64,000 nt of DNA from Streptomyces spinoverrucosus (GCF_015712165.1 NZ_JADPZX010000001.1:4357001-4421000), one strand, 5' to 3'. Numbered from the stretch's first letter, positions 33,042 to 42,671 are shown. Numbers and translations are program-made. The notes: generated by a model not told the origin, from the letters alone.

Positions 33042-33593
33042 ATGAAGGAAAGTATCTGGACGCGCCGCCTGGCCATTGTGGTCACCTCCGCCCTCCTGAC
33101 CGGCGGCGCCCTGGTGCCGGCAGGAACCGCGTTTGCGGTCTCGGCCCCGGCGATGGTCACCGGCGACCATAAGAAGGACGACAAGCACACCAAGGAACGT
33201 AAGGACAAGGCCGGCCACGATGACCGCGACAAACATTGCCGCGCCGGCGACGCTACCGGTGGCAACGGCACCGGCGGCGACGCCGAAGTCTGCACCAGCC
33301 CCGGCGGCATCGGCACCGGCGGCCGAGGCAGGGGCAACTGCGGCGGCCGCAGCACCGATGGCACCGGCACCAACGGCAAGAACGGCCCCAACTGCCCGGA
33401 GAAGCCGAAACAGCCCGACTCGCATCCTGACAGCACCGACACCACAACCCCGGACACTTCCACCCCGGACACTTCCACCCCGGACACTTCCACGTCGCCG
33501 GTTCCACCCACGGGCAGCACCGGCAGCACGGACAGCGAAACCCCCGTCGGCCCGGCGCCGCGGCCCATCCCCCCTGACGTCGTAGTCAAGTAA
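33042..33593 (+). CDS. Secreted Gly/Thr/Pro-rich protein
   Basis: 183 aa. The Sec signal peptide (TRRLAIVVTSALLTGGALV, cleaved near AGTAFA) is followed by a strongly charged stretch (DHKKDDKHTKERKDKAGHDD). A Gly-rich region with four cysteines (KHCRAGDATGG, AEVCTSPGG, GNCGGRS, NGPNCPEK) leads to a Thr/Pro stalk with three PDTST repeats. GDATGGNGTGGDAE echoes the GG-x-A pattern of the preceding protein, suggesting a functional pair. No sortase motif. Family not recognised. Confidence 0.78.
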   Translation: MKESIWTRRLAIVVTSALLTGGALVPAGTAFAVSAPAMVTGDHKKDDKHTKERKDKAGHDDRDKHCRAGDATGGNGTGGDAEVCTSPGGIGTGGRGRGNCGGRSTDGTGTNGKNGPNCPEKPKQPDSHPDSTDTTTPDTSTPDTSTPDTSTSPVPPTGSTGSTDSETPVGPAPRPIPPDVVVK

Positions 33594-33622
33594 ACGAGGT
33601 CCCATTCTGGGGCGCAGCGCTT

Positions 33623-33679
33623 TTGAAAACCGTCGTGGCGCGAGCCACCGTGGGTTCGAATCCCACACACACCGCGCAG
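33623..33679 (+). repeat. Attachment site copy 4 (rightmost, degenerate attR)
   Basis: TTGAAAACCGTCGTGGCGCG onward with three substitutions relative to the tRNA copy (GAGCCACC, GGTTCGAATCCC, CACACACACC). The flank GCGCAG is shared with the sequence after copy 1. Drift is expected for the displaced original tRNA end. Confidence 0.9.
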
Positions 33680-33685
33680 TCGAAC

Positions 33686-33717
33686 GGCCTCTGACCTGGG
33701 TGCCCAGGTCAGAGGCC
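33686..33717. terminator. 15-bp perfect hairpin after att copy 4
   Basis: GGCCTCTGACCTGGG (33686-33700) and CCCAGGTCAGAGGCC (33703-33717). It is probably the original chromosomal terminator of tRNA-Ser before any insertion, and now lies 24 kb away from the tRNA. Confidence 0.75.
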
Positions 33718-33749
33718 GGCTGGTTTTCGCGGCCTTGACGACCCGGCCC

Positions 33750-34625
33750 TCACGGCCGCTCCCCTGTCAGTCGGGCCGCTGACGCGATCGTCGCGCGTGC
33801 CTCCCGTTCGCTGAGACCCGTCCCGAGGGCCGCCTCGATCAGGGCGGGGACCAGGGCGGGGGCGAGGCCGTTCTCGTAGGCGCGGCAGGCCGCCCAGAAC
33901 AGGCGCGTGTTGCGTTGGCCCTCGTGTGCCGCGAGCACGAACTGGACGAGGCCCTGGCCGTGGCCCCCGCTGTTCCCGGTCCGGCCGTGTGGTGGGGCGG
34001 GCGTGCGTGGGGGCGGGAGGAGCAGGCGGAGCAGGGCCGGTGGGCAGGGTGCGGGGGCCAGGTGGGCCGTGCCCGGTGCCGTGCCGTACGTCCCGTGGTC
34101 GGTGCGGGAGCCGGGGCCGACGAGGTAGCCGCCGGCGCCGCGGATGTCGATGCCGGGGGCCAGGCGGCCGGCCGAGTTGGGGACGGCGACGTCCGGGGGG
34201 CCGGTCAGCCACAGGTGGCGGCCGCCGCTGGGGGTCAGGACGACCACCGTCTCGGGGATCGTGAACAGGTGCCGCAACGCGAGTTCGCGCAGGGCGGCCG
34301 AGGAGTCCGTACCCGACTTGGTGTCCAGGTCGATGCCGATGAGGTGGTGTGGGGGAAGGCCGCAGGCGATGCCGTAGCCGGTGGCCCAGGGCGCGGCGGC
34401 GAACAGTTCGCGGATTCTGCGCGGATCGGTCGAGGCGTCGTACACGCCGTGTCCGAAACGGCCGCATTCGCCGTGGCAGGCGGGGGCCGCCGGGTCGGCG
34501 CGGTGGGGGGAGCGCAGGGCCGGGAGTTTGGTCCGGGAGAGGGGGATGACGGCCAGGCCGCGTTCGGCGGCTGACAGGGCGTGTGCGAGGGCCAGCGTCG
34601 TGGCCTGCCGGTCGATGGTGGCCAT
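33750..34625 (-). CDS. Bifunctional DNA primase/polymerase domain protein (stand-alone)
   Basis: 291 aa archaeo-eukaryotic primase family protein with intact motifs: cysteine cluster CHGECGRFGHG, metal motif GIDLDTKSG (DxD), TPSGGRHLWLTGP, and GIDIRGAGGYLVGPGS. A helical C-terminal domain (about 210-291) follows, with no helicase gene beside it. It lies just outside att copy 4 and reads toward it. It may be a core Streptomyces gene or a leftover of an older element. There is no Shine-Dalgarno before the ATG, so the message may be leaderless. Confidence 0.83.
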   Translation of the reverse strand: MATIDRQATTLALAHALSAAERGLAVIPLSRTKLPALRSPHRADPAAPACHGECGRFGHGVYDASTDPRRIRELFAAAPWATGYGIACGLPPHHLIGIDLDTKSGTDSSAALRELALRHLFTIPETVVVLTPSGGRHLWLTGPPDVAVPNSAGRLAPGIDIRGAGGYLVGPGSRTDHGTYGTAPGTAHLAPAPCPPALLRLLLPPPRTPAPPHGRTGNSGGHGQGLVQFVLAAHEGQRNTRLFWAACRAYENGLAPALVPALIEAALGTGLSEREARATIASAARLTGERP

Positions 34626-34984
34626 GGATTCATTTTCGTACGAGTGTTCGAAGAAGGGAAGAGGGGGGCGTGCGACGCGCCGGGGGGCGCGAGATTGTCC
34701 GAAAAGCCGGCGGAACGCTTCAGCCCTTGTGCCGCTTGGGGCGGAGGCGTCCTGTGTGCCCTGATGCGAGGGGCCAACGTGGCCTAAGGGGTTTATCGAC
34801 TTGTCATCACGCTTGAGGGCGAATCACGGCTTCCGGGGTGGTTCGCCGGGGATTCGGTGGGCAATCCTGATCACGCGACGTCGAGCTCACACCGCCAGGG
34901 TGGTCGGCCAACTGCCCTGGTAAAGGCTGTACTTCACGCGCTCAAGGCCGTCCGGCCGGGCGTATTGCTACTGGAGGAAGAAAC
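34626..34984. other. 359-bp intergenic region
   Basis: No gene seen. It separates the leftward prim-pol gene from the rightward small secreted protein and contains their promoters. GGAGGAAGAAAC immediately precedes the ATG at 34985. Confidence 0.5.
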
Positions 34985-35308
34985 ATGGCAAGCATCCGTA
35001 CCGCCCGCGTTGTCGCCGCACTCTCCGCCCTTCCGCTCGCAGCCGCCCTCTTCGCCGGTGTTGCGACGGCGGACAACGGCTCCTTCGCGGACAACGGATC
35101 GTCCGCCTCCGTCACCAACGCGTTCGCGGGCATCATCGGCAGCGGTGTCGGCGACGACAACAACGGCAACTCGTCCACCACCCAGCAGCAGGCGGTCGGT
35201 TCGGGCGCCTCGAACCAGAGCAACACCGCGCAGGTCGACGACTCGGCGTACACGGCCGTCCAGCAGGGCAACGAGAACGTCGCCGTCAACTTCTACCCCT
35301 GGTGGTGA
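34985..35308 (+). CDS. Small secreted protein, Asn/Ser/Gln-rich
   Basis: 107 aa. The signal peptide (RVVAALSALPLAAALFAGVA, cut near TADNGS) leaves a mature part of about 78 residues rich in Asn, Ser, Gln and Val (NNGNSSTTQQQAVGSGASNQ) ending in NFYPWW. There is no cysteine and no LPxTG. It is not a chaplin (the chaplin core is absent). The composition suggests a surface or amyloid-prone peptide. GGAGGA precedes the ATG. Confidence 0.8.
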   Translation: MASIRTARVVAALSALPLAAALFAGVATADNGSFADNGSSASVTNAFAGIIGSGVGDDNNGNSSTTQQQAVGSGASNQSNTAQVDDSAYTAVQQGNENVAVNFYPWW

Positions 35309-35311
35309 TCT

Positions 35312-35342
35312 GAGGGGCCGGCGCACCGGCGCCGGTCCCCTC
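35312..35342 (+). terminator. Hairpin after the small secreted protein
   Basis: GAGGGGCCGGCGC pairs with GGCGCCGGTCCCCTC with one bulged base, starting four bases after the stop codon. Confidence 0.7.
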
Positions 35343-35502
35343 GACTCCCGTGGGGTGTGTTCAGTGGGGTGAACAAGGTCAGTCCGCGCGGCGGTGCTCC
35401 GGCACCGCCGCGCAGGCGTTTCACCGGCGTGCACCGGCCTTGACAGTCCCCTGTATCTGACGGACAGTCAGAAATCTCACGCGGGAAGGGGACACGACGG
35501 CC

Positions 35503-36435
35503 ATGAACGGCAGGGACCACCCGGACGACGACGACCTGCTCGCCCGCCTCAAGGCCTACGAGGGCCGCCCCGCCACCCTCCTCGGCACCGGCAAGGACCC
35601 CGTCAACCGGCCCATGATCCGCCACTGGTGCGAGGCCCTCGGCGACACCAACCCGGCGTACACCGGCCCCGACGCCATCGCTCCGCCCACCATGCTCCAG
35701 GCCTGGACGATGGCCGGCCTCTCCGGCCACGACCGCTCCGGCGCTACGACGCGGACCCCGGCGTACGACGAACTCCTCGGCCTGCTCGACGAGGCCGGCT
35801 GCACCTCGGTCGTCGCCACCGACTGCGAGCAGGAGTATCTGCGCCCCGTGCGCCCCGGCGACGAGATCACCTTCGACACGGTGATCGAGTCGGTGTCGGC
35901 GAGGAAGACCACCAAGCTCGGCACCGGCTACTTCGTCACGACCCGCACCCGCGTCCACGCCGCGGGAGAACTCGCCGGCACCCACCGCTTCCGCATCCTC
36001 AAGTACGCCCCCGCCCGCCCGAAGAAGGCCCCGGCCGAGCCCCGCCCCCGCCCCGTCGTCAACCGTGACAACGCCGGTTTCTGGGAGGGCGTCCAGCGGC
36101 ACGAGCTGCTGATCCAGCGCTGCGCCGACTGCCGCACCCCGCGCTTCCCCTGGCTCCCGGGCTGCGGCGCGTGCGGCGGCCTCGACTGGGACACCGTCCG
36201 CGCGGCCGGGGACGGCACGGTCCACTCGTACGTCGTCATGCACCATCCGCCCTTCCCGGCCTTCGACCCTCCCTACGCCGTCGGCCTGATCGAGCTGGCG
36301 GAGGGCGTGCGGATCGTCAGCAACGTGGTCGGGGTGCCGTACGACAAGGTGCGGATCGGGATGCCGGTACGGCTGGAGTTCCGGCGGTACGACGACGAGT
36401 TGGTGCTGCCCGTGTTCCGGGGAGGGCTCTCGTGA
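35503..36435 (+). CDS. MaoC-like/DUF35 fusion (ChsH2-like hydratase-aldolase subunit)
   Basis: 310 aa. The N-terminal hot-dog (FAS1-like dehydratase) domain is at about residues 15-175. The C-terminal DUF35 part has a zinc ribbon (Cys207, Cys210 in CADC; Cys221, Cys224 in CGAC) and an OB fold (HSYVVMHHPPFPAFDPPYAV). The same fusion is found in ChsH2 of mycobacteria, where the MaoC part hydrates a steroid side-chain enoyl-CoA with ChsH1 and the DUF35 part docks the aldolase Ltp2. The next two genes are just such partners and overlap by 4 nt. Confidence 0.85.
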   Translation: MNGRDHPDDDDLLARLKAYEGRPATLLGTGKDPVNRPMIRHWCEALGDTNPAYTGPDAIAPPTMLQAWTMAGLSGHDRSGATTRTPAYDELLGLLDEAGCTSVVATDCEQEYLRPVRPGDEITFDTVIESVSARKTTKLGTGYFVTTRTRVHAAGELAGTHRFRILKYAPARPKKAPAEPRPRPVVNRDNAGFWEGVQRHELLIQRCADCRTPRFPWLPGCGACGGLDWDTVRAAGDGTVHSYVVMHHPPFPAFDPPYAVGLIELAEGVRIVSNVVGVPYDKVRIGMPVRLEFRRYDDELVLPVFRGGLS

Positions 36436-36839
36436 AAGTGAACGTGAACGTGGGCGACGAGCTGCCTCCGCTGGAGGTCGAGATCACCCGCACCCTGATC
36501 GTGGCCGGGGCGATCGCCTCGCGGGACTACCAGGACGTGCACCACGACGCGGAGCTCGCCCGGCAGAAGGGCTCCCCGGACATCTTCATGAACATCCTGA
36601 CCACGAATGGCCTGGTCGGCCGTTACATCACCGACCACTTCGGCCCCGCTGCCGTCCTGCGCAAGGTCGCCATCCGGCTCGGCGCGCCCAACTATCCGGG
36701 TGACACCATGGTGTTGACCGGCCGTGTCGAGGCGATCGACGGACCGACGGCCGTGGTCCGGGTGAGCGGCGACAACGGCATCGGCCGGCACGTCACGGGC
36801 ACGGTGACCGTCACCCTGCCCGCCGGGGGCACCTCGTGA
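36432..36839 (+). CDS. MaoC-like hydratase (ChsH1-like)
   Basis: 135 aa hot-dog protein. The hydratase motif region is SRDYQDVHHDAELARQKGSP (Asp/His catalytic pair), followed by IFMNILTTNGLVGRYITDHF and a beta-rich C-terminus. The GTG overlaps the stop of the ChsH2-like gene and its stop overlaps the thiolase gene. It would provide the catalytic half of a heterodimeric enoyl-CoA hydratase. Confidence 0.85.
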   Translation: MKVNVNVGDELPPLEVEITRTLIVAGAIASRDYQDVHHDAELARQKGSPDIFMNILTTNGLVGRYITDHFGPAAVLRKVAIRLGAPNYPGDTMVLTGRVEAIDGPTAVVRVSGDNGIGRHVTGTVTVTLPAGGTS

Positions 36840-37975
36840 AGGCCGCGATCGCCGGCACCGGCGCCACCGACTTCTCCAAGGACTCCGGGCGCAGCGAACT
36901 GCGCCTGGCCGTCGAGGCGGTGCGGGCGGCGCTCGACGACGCCGGGCTGGCGCCGGCCGACGTGGACGGCATGGTGACGTTCACCATGGACACCAACCCG
37001 GAGATCACCGTCGCCCGGGCGTGCGGCATCGGCGAGCTGTCCTTCTTCTCCCGCGTCCACTACGGCGGCGGCGCGGCGTGCGCGACCGTGCAGCAGGCGG
37101 CGTTGGCGGTGGCGTCCGGGGCGGCGGAGGTGGTGGTCTGCTACCGCGCGTTCAATGAACGTTCGGGCCGCCGCTTCGGTTCCGGCGTACGGCACCGGGA
37201 GCCGTCGGCGGAGGGCGTGGCACTGGGCTGGGTGATGCCGTTCGGGCTGTTGACGCCCGCGTCGTGGGTGGCGATGGCGGCCCAGCGGTATCTGCACACC
37301 TACCGGCTGACCCCTGAGGAGGCCTTCGGCCCGGTCGCCGTCACGGCCCGTCGGCACGCGGCGGCCAACCCGGCGGCGTACTACCACGGCCGCCCGATCA
37401 CCCTCGCCGACCACGCCGCCTCCCGCTGGATCGCCGAACCGCTGCGGCTGCTGGACTGCTGCCAGGAGACGGACGGCGGCCAGGCCCTCGTCGTCACCTC
37501 CCTCGAACGCGCCCGGGACCTGCGGCACGCCCCCGCCGTGATCGCGGCGGCCGCCCAGGGTGCGGGCCGCGCGCAGGAGCAGATGACGAGCTTCTACGCC
37601 GGCGACCTGACCGGGCTGCCGGAGGCGGCGGTGGTGGCGCGGCGGCTGTGGCGGACGGCGGGGTGCGGTCCGGCCGACATCGACGTGGGGATCCTGTACG
37701 ACCACTTCACCCCTTTCGTCCTCATGCAACTCGAGGAGTACGGGTTCTGCGGGCGCGGCGAGGCGGCCGGTTTTGTCGCCGAGGAGCGGCTGCCGCTGAA
37801 CACGCACGGGGGGCAGCTCGGGGAGGCGTACCTGCACGGCATGAACGGGATCGCGGAGGCGGTACGACAGTTGCGCGGCACGTCCGTGAACCAGGTTCCG
37901 GGGGCGGAACGCGTGCTGGTGACGGCGGGGACGGGCGTGCCGACGTCGGGGCTGGTACTGACGGCCGAGAGGTGA
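36836..37975 (+). CDS. Thiolase-fold lipid-transfer/aldolase protein (Ltp2-like)
   Basis: 379 aa of the SCP-x thiolase family without a canonical catalytic cysteine context: VHYGGGAACATVQQAALAVA, VAVTARRHAAANPAAYY, ILYDHFTPFVLMQLEEYGFC, NTHGGQLGEAYLHGMNGI. Ltp2 family members perform retro-aldol cleavage of a CoA-activated side chain using tyrosines, and tyrosines occur in the corresponding YDHF and EAYLHG segments. GTG start with GTGA overlap. Together with the two preceding genes it should form one enzyme complex. The substrate here is unknown. Confidence 0.85.
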   Translation: MKAAIAGTGATDFSKDSGRSELRLAVEAVRAALDDAGLAPADVDGMVTFTMDTNPEITVARACGIGELSFFSRVHYGGGAACATVQQAALAVASGAAEVVVCYRAFNERSGRRFGSGVRHREPSAEGVALGWVMPFGLLTPASWVAMAAQRYLHTYRLTPEEAFGPVAVTARRHAAANPAAYYHGRPITLADHAASRWIAEPLRLLDCCQETDGGQALVVTSLERARDLRHAPAVIAAAAQGAGRAQEQMTSFYAGDLTGLPEAAVVARRLWRTAGCGPADIDVGILYDHFTPFVLMQLEEYGFCGRGEAAGFVAEERLPLNTHGGQLGEAYLHGMNGIAEAVRQLRGTSVNQVPGAERVLVTAGTGVPTSGLVLTAER

Positions 37976-38179
37976 GCGCGGCACAGGCGCCCCCGCCCCG
38001 CCCTGCACGCGCCCCCCAAGTCCCCACGCGCCCCTTAGGGGACACACCCGCAGTAGGACTCCACCCCTCGTCCACCTCCAGGAGGTGCAGCCAGCCCCAC
38101 CTCTACACCCTGAGGGGGACCCCTCTTCGGGACCTGCGGGCGATCCGGTCGAGGGGGCCCGGAACCTAGCTTGGGAGCC

Positions 38180-38737
38180 ATGACCACACCCGTCTGCACC
38201 ACCGCCTCGAACGCGGCCGCACCCCGGACGCAGACCCTCTCGTACCCGTCCTTCGCGTCGTACGTCCGGGCCCGCCAGCCCGTGCTGCTGCGCACCGCCC
38301 GGTCGCTCACCGCGAACCCGAGCGACGCGGAGGACCTGCTGCAGACCGCGCTCACCAAGACGTACGTCGCCTGGGAGCGCATCGAGGACCACCGCGCGCT
38401 GGACGGCTATGTCCGCCGCGCGCTGCTGAACACCCGTACGTCGCAGTGGCGCAAGCGCCGGGTGGACGAGTTCGCCTGCGACGAGCTGCCCGAGCCGGAG
38501 CCGCTGCCCGGCGGCGACGACCCGGCCGAGCAGCAGGCGCTGCGCGACGCGATGTGGCGGGCGATCATGAGACTCCCGGCCCGGCAGCGGGCGATGGTCG
38601 TCCTCAGGTACTACGAGGACCTGAGCGAGGCCCAGACGGCCGAGGTGCTCGGCGTGTCGATCGGCACGGTGAAGTCGGCGGTGTCGCGGGCGCTGGGCAA
38701 GCTGCGCGAGGATCCCGAACTGGGGCTCGTCCGGTGA
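38180..38737 (+). CDS. SigE-family (ECF-type) RNA polymerase sigma factor
   Basis: 185 aa. Region 2: SFASYVRARQPVLLRTARSL, DAEDLLQTALTKTYVAWERI. Region 4: LPARQRAMVVLRYYEDLSEA then QTAEVLGVSIGTVKSAVSRA. This is the SigE-family ECF group of Streptomyces (SCO4005 type, from memory). The ATG at 38180 is chosen over an in-frame TTG nine bases upstream because GGGAG sits before it. No anti-sigma gene is adjacent. Confidence 0.92.
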   Translation: MTTPVCTTASNAAAPRTQTLSYPSFASYVRARQPVLLRTARSLTANPSDAEDLLQTALTKTYVAWERIEDHRALDGYVRRALLNTRTSQWRKRRVDEFACDELPEPEPLPGGDDPAEQQALRDAMWRAIMRLPARQRAMVVLRYYEDLSEAQTAEVLGVSIGTVKSAVSRALGKLREDPELGLVR

Positions 38738-38887
38738 AGTGAGCTGGGCGTTGTTCTATCGCGCGCCTTTGTGTTCGGCAACGTGATGTGATCGATCGTC
38801 CGGATCTAGTGACATACCGCTCGGTACGTGCGCAGAATCAGCGCACACCTTACCGCCGCGTAGGCAATGTCGCCCCGGGAGGACGCC

Positions 38888-40543
<1,656 letters not shown>

Positions 40544-40552
40544 GCGGCGCGT

Positions 40553-40591
40553 ACGTCCGTACGGCGGCGGCCGTCACCGCCGTACGGACGT
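40553..40591. terminator. Bidirectional 15-bp hairpin between convergent genes
   Basis: ACGTCCGTACGGCGG (40553-40567) and CCGCCGTACGGACGT (40577-40591) with a 9-nt loop. The right arm lies in the last codons of the leftward MFS gene. Confidence 0.8.
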
Positions 40592-41863
40592 GGTCGTCCA
40601 CCCCAGCAGGAGCCACACCCCCGCCACCGCGCACACGCCGCCCCAGCCCCAGTGGCTGTACGCGGTCCCGGCGAGGGCCGAGGCGATCGCGCCGCCCGCG
40701 AAGCCGGAGACCACATAAGCGGTGTTGGCGGTGGCCGGGGTCGAGGTCGTCGTGAGGGCCAGGGTCTGGTTGGCGACGTGGGAGGCGACCAGGGCGGCGT
40801 GCACGGCGATCGCGGCCACGAAGACGGCCCACATCACCTGCCCGCCCAGCCAGAAGAGCGGCAGGGACACGGCCGCGAGCAGATACGCCGAGCCCACGAC
40901 CCTGGCGGCGCCGAAACGGTCCACCAGCCCGCCGGCCAGCGGGGCGACCACGCTGGCCGTCAGCCCGAAGAGGCCGAAGAGCCCGGCGGTGGCGATGGAC
41001 AGCCCGTACGACGGCCCCGTCAGCAGCAGTGCCAGCGACGTCCACAGCGCGCTCCACGCGCCGAACATCCCCGCCTGCCGTACGCAGGCCCGCCACAGGT
41101 CGGGCGAGCGGCGGACGAGGCCGGGCAGCGCGGGGATGCCGGAGAGCAGATGGCCGGCGCGCGGGCGCCGCTCCGACGGCAGGACCAGGGCCGTGGCCAG
41201 GCCCAGGACGAGGGTCAGCCCGCCCGCGCCCAGGAACACCGCCCGCCAGCCGAAGGCCTGCCCGGCCAGTCCGCCGACCACGCGCGCCGCGACGATGCCC
41301 GCGAACAGGCCGGATATCACGGCGGCGACATGGCGGGCGCGGCGTGCGGCGGGGGCGCGTTCGGCGACCAGCGGGACCAGCAGCTGGGGGATGACGGTCG
41401 CGGCGGACGCGACGAACACGGCGACCGCGAGCGTGGCGGAGCCGCCTGCCGCGGCGGAGGCGGCCAGCGCGGCCGTGGTCACCACGGTCAGGCCGGTGAC
41501 CAGGCGGCGCCGGTTGACGGTGTCGCCGAGCGGGGCGAACAGCAGCAGGCCGATCGCGTACCCGAACTGCGCGACCGAGGCGATCCACGCCACGGCGGAG
41601 GGGGTCGAGCCGAAGTCGCGGGCGATGAGGGGGAGCAGCGGGGCGGCGAGGTAGATGTTGGCGGCCGTGACGGCGCTGCAGACGGCGACGAGGGCGAGGA
41701 AGAGGGTGGGGGCGAGGGGTGCCGGCCTCTTCGCGGGGGTGGTCGGGGGTGCCTGGCCGGGAGTGGCGGGTTGTGCCTGGCCGGAGGTGGTGGGTTGTGC
41801 CCGGTCGGCGGTGGGCGCGGTGGTCGCGGTGGTCGCGGTGGTTGCCGAGGTTCCTGACGGCAT
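40574..41863 (-). CDS. MFS multidrug efflux transporter
   Basis: 429 aa with 12 predicted helices. A Thr/Ala/Pro/Gln-rich N-terminal extension (about 50 residues) precedes helix 1 (FLALVAVCSAVTAANIYLAA). The MFS motif A region is FAPLGDTVNRRRLVTG. It closely fits the SCO4007-type pump, whose expression is controlled by the TetR protein SCO4008 (recall). The ATG at 41863 follows AAGGAG and lies beside the operator shared with the divergent TetR gene. Confidence 0.9.
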   Translation of the reverse strand: MPSGTSATTATTATTAPTADRAQPTTSGQAQPATPGQAPPTTPAKRPAPLAPTLFLALVAVCSAVTAANIYLAAPLLPLIARDFGSTPSAVAWIASVAQFGYAIGLLLFAPLGDTVNRRRLVTGLTVVTTAALAASAAAGGSATLAVAVFVASAATVIPQLLVPLVAERAPAARRARHVAAVISGLFAGIVAARVVGGLAGQAFGWRAVFLGAGGLTLVLGLATALVLPSERRPRAGHLLSGIPALPGLVRRSPDLWRACVRQAGMFGAWSALWTSLALLLTGPSYGLSIATAGLFGLFGLTASVVAPLAGGLVDRFGAARVVGSAYLLAAVSLPLFWLGGQVMWAVFVAAIAVHAALVASHVANQTLALTTTSTPATANTAYVVSGFAGGAIASALAGTAYSHWGWGGVCAVAGVWLLLGWTTTSVRR

Positions 41864-41908
41864 CAGCGGAGGACTCCTTCGAGTCGGACCCTTCGAGCCC
41901 GCTCTAGC

Positions 41909-41981
41909 AACTAACTGGTTGGTTGGATTAGGGCAACAGTCTGCGGCGCCCGCGCATTCCCCGTCAACCAAACAGTTGGTT
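41909..41981. promoter_or_regulatory. Two TetR operators in the pump/repressor intergenic region
   Basis: AACTAACTGGTTGGTT (41909-41924) and AACCAAACAGTTGGTT (41966-41981), the second matching the first closely when read on the other strand. Each is a near palindrome. Their spacing (57 bp centre to centre) lets each cover one of the divergent promoters. Confidence 0.8.
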
Positions 41982-42004
41982 ACCTCCCCGGCTACCCTGT
42001 GCCC

Positions 42005-42583
42005 ATGCCAGTCAGGGATCCCGAGGCCACCAAGGCCCGCATCTTCGACGCTGCCGTCGCCGAGTTCGCCCGCCATGGCATCGCCGGCGCCCGCATCGAC
42101 CGCATCGCCGCCAAGGCCAAGGCCAACAAGCAGCTGATCTACGCCTACTTCGGCAACAAGGCGGAGCTCTTCACCCACGTCCTGGAGAAGAGGATGCTCG
42201 ACCTCGCCGTCTCGGTCCCCGTCGACCCGGACGACATCGAGGCCTGGATGGACCGCCTGATGGACTATCACGCCGCCCATCCCGAACTGCTGCGCCTGCT
42301 GTTCTGGGAGGGCCTGGAGTACGGCACCGCCGAACTCCCCGACGAGCCCGAACGCCAGGAGCACTACGCCCGCAAGGTGGCCATGATCCGGGACGGCCAG
42401 GAGCGGGGCGTCGTCACCGACACCATCCCGGCCCCCGACCTGCTCTTCCTGCTGACCGCGCTGGCCAACTGGGCGGCCGTCGTCCCGCAGATGAGGCGCA
42501 TCCTGGTGGGTACGCAGGATGCGGACCGGGAGCGGCTGCGGGCGTCGGTGAAGGAGGCGGCGCGGCGGCTGACGGCACGCTGA
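42005..42583 (+). CDS. TetR-family transcriptional repressor of the pump gene
   Basis: 192 aa. The N-terminal HTH is IFDAAVAEFARHGIAGARID then RIAAKAKANKQLIYAYFGNK. The helical ligand domain is rich in aromatic and acidic residues, suited to cationic drugs. From memory it matches SCO4008 of S. coelicolor, which represses SCO4007 and responds to cationic compounds such as methylene blue. TACCCT lies six bases before the ATG, suggesting a leaderless transcript. Confidence 0.92.
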   Translation: MPVRDPEATKARIFDAAVAEFARHGIAGARIDRIAAKAKANKQLIYAYFGNKAELFTHVLEKRMLDLAVSVPVDPDDIEAWMDRLMDYHAAHPELLRLLFWEGLEYGTAELPDEPERQEHYARKVAMIRDGQERGVVTDTIPAPDLLFLLTALANWAAVVPQMRRILVGTQDADRERLRASVKEAARRLTAR

Positions 42584-42671
42584 GACCGCGCCCCACGGGG
42601 CACCGCCGAAGTGATCAAGAACGCAGAACACCCGGCGCATCCCGACCGGCTGACTGATCGTCTAGAACGTC

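Larger units (their letters stand above)
31042..33679. mobile_element. Element 3: remnant of an integrative element
   Basis: About 2.6 kb between att copies 3 and 4. It retains only a broken, leftward integrase next to its left att (the same layout as element 1) and two secreted-protein genes. Replication, transfer and regulatory genes are gone. Confidence 0.8.

Noticed and set aside
22072..33679. tRNA genes at att copies 2 to 4
   Set aside because: Only the 3' halves are present, with no 5' acceptor or D arm.
34985..35308. Chaplin
   Set aside because: Lacks the chaplin hydrophobic core and its paired cysteines.
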